Source of the DNA: Pontibacillus chungwhensis
GTDB taxonomy: Bacteria > Bacillota > Bacilli > Bacillales > BH030062
Direction: 5' to 3'
DNA length: 64,000 nucleotides
NCBI RefSeq assembly: GCF_030166655.1
Contig: NZ_CP126446.1
Location: 1,054,001 to 1,118,000, forward strand
Position numbers and translations under genes: made by a program. Below, piece by piece: positions 60,155 to 64,000 of this stretch. The notes under the pieces are model-generated. The model had not been told where the DNA came from, did not search any database, and saw only the letters and a program-made list of their open reading frames with translations. The stretch's first letter is position 1. Every line of letters starts with the position of its first letter.

Positions 60155-60215
60155 TAGTCATTAGTTATGAGGAGGCGACAATGGTATTCCTATGCCATTG
60201 TCGCCTCCTTTTTTT
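60155..60215 (+). promoter_or_regulatory. HutP binding site and hut terminator
   Basis: TAG-N4-TAG-N4-GAG (60155-60171): three NAG triplets spaced by exactly 4 nt, the HutP recognition pattern. The last triplet touches a 14-bp perfect terminator stem (GGAGGCGACAATGG with its complement at 60195-60208) and T-run. HutP bound here would open the terminator when histidine is present. Confidence 0.92.
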
Positions 60216-60246
60216 GGCTCAATATCTCTTGCGAAGTTGAGAGGAA

Positions 60247-60545
60247 GTTTCCGTCAGTTTGGTGGGGTGTAAGGTGGTTCGGGAAATCACTCGCTTTCCG
60301 CGGCGAGCTGGGAAGCCTCCTCGTTCGCTTACGCTCTCTGTGGGGTCTCCCCTAGATAGAAATGTGCAAGCGTGGTGCCTAGGACCGTACGGGCAAGGCT
60401 GCTTTTTGGAAAAGGCGATAAGCCTTTGGAAAAAAGATGACTTGTCTCGCTAGGTCCTCCACGCTGGAACTAGACTGGCTCCTACTGCCGCAGGAGTCTC
60501 GCGATTTCCCGAACCACCTTTGCTATATATGGGGAAACGGAAACT
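60247..60545 (-). repeat. Palindromic GC-rich element, type A with insert, copy 6
   Basis: Outer GTTTCCGT (60247-60254) / ACGGAAAC (60538-60545), inner AGGTGGTTCGGGAAATC (60272) with exact complement (60504-60520). The core is on the minus strand and is split by about 120 bp near 60355-60475, which includes CCTCCACGCTGGAACTAGAC, shared with copy 4. Confidence 0.8.
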
Positions 60546-60600
60546 TGCCAAAAACCTACTAAAAGCCATTTTGAAGACTGCTTGCCATAGTCAAACAAAG

Positions 60601-60774
60601 GGGCTGTTCAGTCAAATTAGGCCAAGGGGTGTCTTTGGAACGGGGAGACTCCTGCAGGAGAAAGAGGTCGACGAGACCCCGCAGGGTGTTTTTCCCGAGG
60701 AGGCTCGACAGCTCGCCTGCGGAAAGCGAGTCGTTCCAAAGACACCCCTAGCACTCACCCATGGGAACAGACCC
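60601..60774 (+). repeat. Palindromic GC-rich element, type B, copy 7
   Basis: Outer GGGCTGTT (60601) / AACAGACCC (60766-60774); inner GGGGTGTCTTTGGAACG (60626) with exact complement (60732-60748). Core as in copy 5. Only 84 bases before the hutH start. Confidence 0.87.
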
Positions 60775-60857
60775 ACTCATGCTAAAATGTCTCAGCCTCG
60801 GCTGCTCAATAGTACCCCTGATCTTAAACAAAACAATTTTAATAGGAGTTGATCAGT

Positions 60858-62378
60858 GTGATTGAATTAACGGGATCTACGTTAACTTTAAAAGAAATGA
60901 AACGAATCCTTTTTGACAAAGAGAAGATCGTAATTGCGCCTCGGAGTTTAGAGAATGTTAAGAAGAGTCGAGATGTTGTGGAAGGTATTGTGAGAGAGGG
61001 GAAGACGGTCTACGGGATTAACACTGGCTTTGGAAAGTTTAGTGATGTCAGGATTCATGAGAAAGATGTGAATAAGCTGCAGCTCCATTTAATACGCTCT
61101 CACGCGTGCGGGGTTGGGGAACCTTTCCCGAAGCTTGTCAGTAAAGCGATGGTGGTTTTACGATTAAACGCTTTATTGAAAGGGGTTTCAGGCGTTCGTC
61201 CTTGTCTTGTGGAGCGGCTTCGTGACCTTGTTAATGAAGAGATCATACCTGTCGTTCCGTCACAAGGGTCCCTTGGGGCGTCTGGAGATCTTGCTCCTTT
61301 ATCTCACCTTGCTCTCGTGCTTGTCGGTGAGGGAGAGGTGTATGACGGAGAGGCGACGAAACCGACGGCTGAAGTCTATGATGGGCGAGGAATGGCCCCT
61401 CTTGAATTAAAGGCGAAAGAAGGATTGGCGCTTATAAACGGTACACAAGCGATGACGGCGATGGGCGTATTAAATTATTTGAAAGCGGACCAGCTTATGG
61501 AGCAGTGCGACTGGATTGCTGCGATGACGTTAGAATCACTTGAAGGCATTATCGATGCGTTTCACCCAGCCATTCATGAAGCCCGCGGGTATCCGGAGCA
61601 AATGGAAGTGGCCGAGCGGATCCGAACGATTACAAAAGGAAGCAAGCTAATCACAAGACAAGGGGAGAAGCGCGTGCAGGATGCGTATTCCCTTCGCTGC
61701 ATCCCTCAGGTGCACGGTGCTTCGAGGCAGAGTTTATCCTATGTAAAAGAAAAGCTTGAGATCGAAATGAATGCAGCGACAGATAATCCCCTTATTTTAG
61801 ACGACGGGGCAACAGTCGTTTCAGGTGGGAATTTCCACGGGCAGCCGATTGCTCTTGCGATGGACTTTATGAAGATTGCGGTGGCCGAACTTGCGAACAT
61901 TTCAGAACGTCGCGTCGAGCGCCTAGTCAATCCGCAGCTCAATGACCTGCCTGGGTTCTTAAGCCCTGATCCTGGACTGCAATCAGGAGCTATGATTTTG
62001 CAATATACCGCAGCTTCTCTTGTTTCAGAGAACAAAACGCTCGCGCATCCGGCAAGTGTAGATTCCATACCGTCATCTGCAAACCAGGAGGACCACGTCA
62101 GTATGGGCACGATTGGAGCCCGGCACGCGTATCAGATTGTCTTAAACGCCCAGAAGGTGCTTGCGATCGAGTTGATCTGTGCCCTTCAGGCTTTAGAGTA
62201 CCGGGGAGTGGATAAGGCGTCAAAAGCTATTCAAGATCTACATCAAAATGCGCGGACCGTCGTCGCGTCTATGGAAGAAGACCGTGTCTTTGCCCGTGAC
62301 ATTGACGCGCTAACAGGATGGCTTGAGCGTACAGCGTTTCAATGGGAACTTACAAAGAACGAATCGATTACAAACTGA
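60858..62378 (+). CDS. hutH: Histidine ammonia-lyase
   Basis: Enzyme of 506 residues converting histidine to urocanate. The MIO prosthetic group forms from Ala141-Ser142-Gly143 in [14 protein letters not shown]. Other signatures: [35 protein letters not shown]. The GTG at 60858 is 9 bases from AGGAG. It is far (about 640 bases) from the HutP terminator because two repeat elements lie in between. hutU, hutI and hutG do not follow; instead a transporter gene does. Confidence 0.95.
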   Translation: MIELTGSTLTLKEMKRILFDKEKIVIAPRSLENVKKSRDVVEGIVREGKTVYGINTGFGKFSDVRIHEKDVNKLQLHLIRSHACGVGEPFPKLVSKAMVVLRLNALLKGVSGVRPCLVERLRDLVNEEIIPVVPSQGSLGASGDLAPLSHLALVLVGEGEVYDGEATKPTAEVYDGRGMAPLELKAKEGLALINGTQAMTAMGVLNYLKADQLMEQCDWIAAMTLESLEGIIDAFHPAIHEARGYPEQMEVAERIRTITKGSKLITRQGEKRVQDAYSLRCIPQVHGASRQSLSYVKEKLEIEMNAATDNPLILDDGATVVSGGNFHGQPIALAMDFMKIAVAELANISERRVERLVNPQLNDLPGFLSPDPGLQSGAMILQYTAASLVSENKTLAHPASVDSIPSSANQEDHVSMGTIGARHAYQIVLNAQKVLAIELICALQALEYRGVDKASKAIQDLHQNARTVVASMEEDRVFARDIDALTGWLERTAFQWELTKNESITN

Positions 62379-62393
62379 TAAAGGGGGAATTTC

Positions 62394-63725
62394 GTGTTCA
62401 CAAATGCTGTTCTAATAAGTGTGCTTATAATGGTCGTCCTAAGTCTTGTCAGGGTAAATGTTATTTTTGCTATTTTGATTGCTGCGATTACAGCAGGACT
62501 GGTTTCCGGATTGAATGTAACAGAAGCCGTTGAAGTGATCGTTTCAGGAATGGGCGGTCAATCGAACACGGCCCTTAGCTATATTTTGCTCGGAATCTTC
62601 GCTGTCATGATTGGCCTCTCAGGTATTACGACCATTCTTGTGCAGCATATGCTACGTATTATAGGAAAGCAAAAAATCATCCTCGTCCTGGTGATTGCGG
62701 GTATTGCGTGTTTATCTCAAAACGCAGTCCCGGTACATATTGCGTTTATTCCAATACTGATCCCGCCGCTCTTGCCGCTCTTTAATAAACTGAAAGTGGA
62801 TCGTCGCGCGGTTGCTGCTGCTCTTACATTTGGATTGAAGGCTCCGTACATTATGATCCCGGCGGGCTTTGGATTAATCTTTCAGGGCATTATAAGGGAT
62901 GAGATGAAAGCGAACGGGATGGAGATTGCTCTTAGCGATGTGACTCAAGCGATGCTTCTTCCAGGACTCGGCATGGTTGTAGGATTACTCATTGCTGTTT
63001 TCGTCACGTATCGTAAAGACCGTGTGAGTAAGAAAAAAGATGGACTTCACGTTGAGCCTGAAGATGAAGGGATTCCTGAAGACTTTTATGAACAAGAGAA
63101 GGTTACGTGGAATCTCGGCCATACCATGACCGTCTTAGCCATTCTCGTCGCACTTGTTACGCAGCTTATGACGGATTCTCTCGTTATTGGAGCGTTATCT
63201 GGTATTATCGTGATGTTTGCAACCAGGGTGGTGAAATTCTCTCAAGGAGAACGGGTTGTTCACGAAGGCATTGGAATGATGGGGATGATCGCCTTCGTCA
63301 TGCTAATTGCTTCAGGTTACGCAACGATATTAAAAGAAACAGGTGCTGTATCTGAACTAGTAGAACGAACCGATGGGTGGCTCGACGGGAACCACGCCCT
63401 TATTGCGACGGTTATGTTACTTGTGGGGCTTGTCATTACGATGGGAATTGGCTCTTCATTCGGAACCATCCCGGTCATCGCAGCCCTTTACGTTCCCATT
63501 TGCCTAGCGACCGGTTTCTCACCCGTCGCAACAGCAGCGCTAATTGGCACAGCAGGAGCCCTGGGCGACGCAGGCTCCCCAGCATCAGACAGCACCTTAG
63601 GCCCCACATCAGGACTGAATGCCGACGGGCGCCATAATCACATCTGGGAAACCTGCGTCCCCACCTTCCTCCACTACAACATCCCGCTCTTTATCTTTGG
63701 CGTGCTAGCGGCTGTGTTGTTTTAG
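62394..63725 (+). CDS. NhaC-like Na+/H+ antiporter-family transporter (YuiF-like)
   Basis: Integral membrane protein of 443 residues, about eleven helices, GTG start with AAAGGGGGA. Family blocks: GMGGQSNTALSYILLGIFAVMI, ACLSQNAVPVHIAFIPILIPPLL, GALGDAGSPASDSTLGPTSGLNADGRHNHIWETCVPTF. Only 15 bases after hutH, so co-expressed with it. Annotated relatives are called Na+/H+ antiporters, but this position strongly suggests uptake of histidine. Confidence 0.88.
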   Translation: MFTNAVLISVLIMVVLSLVRVNVIFAILIAAITAGLVSGLNVTEAVEVIVSGMGGQSNTALSYILLGIFAVMIGLSGITTILVQHMLRIIGKQKIILVLVIAGIACLSQNAVPVHIAFIPILIPPLLPLFNKLKVDRRAVAAALTFGLKAPYIMIPAGFGLIFQGIIRDEMKANGMEIALSDVTQAMLLPGLGMVVGLLIAVFVTYRKDRVSKKKDGLHVEPEDEGIPEDFYEQEKVTWNLGHTMTVLAILVALVTQLMTDSLVIGALSGIIVMFATRVVKFSQGERVVHEGIGMMGMIAFVMLIASGYATILKETGAVSELVERTDGWLDGNHALIATVMLLVGLVITMGIGSSFGTIPVIAALYVPICLATGFSPVATAALIGTAGALGDAGSPASDSTLGPTSGLNADGRHNHIWETCVPTFLHYNIPLFIFGVLAAVLF

Positions 63726-63746
63726 AGGTTGGATAGAGGGGGGGAT

Positions 63747-63809
63747 GTTTCCGTTGCCGTTAGGTAGAGGAAGGTGGTTCGAGAAATCACTCGCTTTCCG
63801 CGGCGAGGT
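63747..63809 (-). repeat. Truncated palindromic element, type A, copy 8
   Basis: GTTTCCGTT (63747-63755), AGGTGGTTCGAGAAATCACT and CTCGCTTTCCGCGGCGAG, then the similarity stops. Only one end is left. Confidence 0.75.
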
Positions 63810-63919
63810 GTTAAAACCTGATGCTCAAGAATGGTAATAGCCATCGCCCCTCTTGTATGAAACTGGTTCGTAAATCTCATCCTAATGGTGTAAGGTGGAT
63901 CAGTGAGGAGGAAATACAG

Positions 63920-64000
63920 ATGAAACAAACAGATGAACAATTTATGAGAAAAGCGATTGAAATGGCTAAGCAAGCCCGCGCAGAGGGGAACGAGCCCTTT
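63920..64000 (+). CDS. Nucleoside deaminase, 5' part only
   Basis: ATG with GAGGAGGAA upstream, then MKQTDEQFMRKAIEMAKQAR and AEGNEPF up to the window edge: the N-terminal helix of the cytidine/deoxycytidylate deaminase fold (guanine deaminase/TadA-like group). The zinc motifs lie beyond the window. Specificity cannot be told. Confidence 0.72.
   Translation, partial: MKQTDEQFMRKAIEMAKQARAEGNEPF

Overview
The window looks like chromosomal DNA of a low-to-mid GC Gram-positive bacterium of the family Bacillaceae. Support: strong AAAGGAGG-type ribosome binding sites, frequent GTG and TTG starts, CcpA-type cre sites, TPP and lysine riboswitches, a HutP-controlled hut leader, a Bacillus-style type I toxin locus and small Bacillaceae protein families. 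A moderately halophilic genus such as Halobacillus or Pontibacillus is possible, but the sequence does not prove a genus. I saw no rRNA, tRNA, CRISPR array, prophage or intact insertion sequence.

Layout. 0-7.2 kb: housekeeping and stress genes (Ig-like secreted protein, ring-cleaving dioxygenase behind an MhqR-like operator, CAP-domain protein, SDR, PC4-like ssDNA-binding protein, YitT-type membrane protein, PAS-STAS protein). 7.5-10.7 kb: an LPXTG-type surface protein made of calcium-binding repeats, with its own class D sortase. 10.7-19.1 kb: a copper/envelope-redox island (ResA-like protein, beta-propeller lipoprotein, two-component system, SHOCT protein, CopB-type ATPase, multicopper oxidase, Cys-rich copper-storage-like protein). 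Five promoters in it share one geometry: 11-bp direct repeats with the -10 box exactly 27 bp after the repeat start. 19.6-29.1 kb: a fructan-type operon (CUT1 permeases and binding protein, two GH32 enzymes, LacI regulator, DUF624 protein) with cre and LacI operators. 29.4-31.8 kb: ars operon. 31.9-34.1 kb: AT-rich cluster of small membrane proteins. 34.4-40.2 kb: complete rbsRKDACB ribose operon with an operator at the promoter and a second near-identical one inside rbsK. 40.2-47 kb: DJ-1-like protein, metallopeptidase, broken glycolipid-binding gene, DUF1232 protein, lysine riboswitch-lysA, type I toxin-antitoxin, glutamate/dicarboxylate symporter. 47.6-52.6 kb: GntR-regulated ABC exporter and redox genes. 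52.8-55.8 kb: TPP-riboswitch-controlled thiamine-precursor transporter. 56.3-59.6 kb: two Gfo/Idh/MocA oxidoreductases and an EamA transporter. 59.6-63.7 kb: hutP, hutH and a NhaC-like transporter. A nucleoside deaminase runs off the end.

Two repeat families are laid over this. The first is a roughly 170-bp palindromic GC-rich element (at least eight full, composite or broken copies), with a conserved core but stem arms that differ between copies while staying complementary within each copy. One copy truncates a gene and two sit between the HutP-controlled terminator and hutH. The second is a tandem array with a 52-bp period, found at two places 26.7 kb apart, able to fold into a chain of hairpins. 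These two families, the copper-island operator set and the intragenic rbsK operator are the most interesting unexplained signals.
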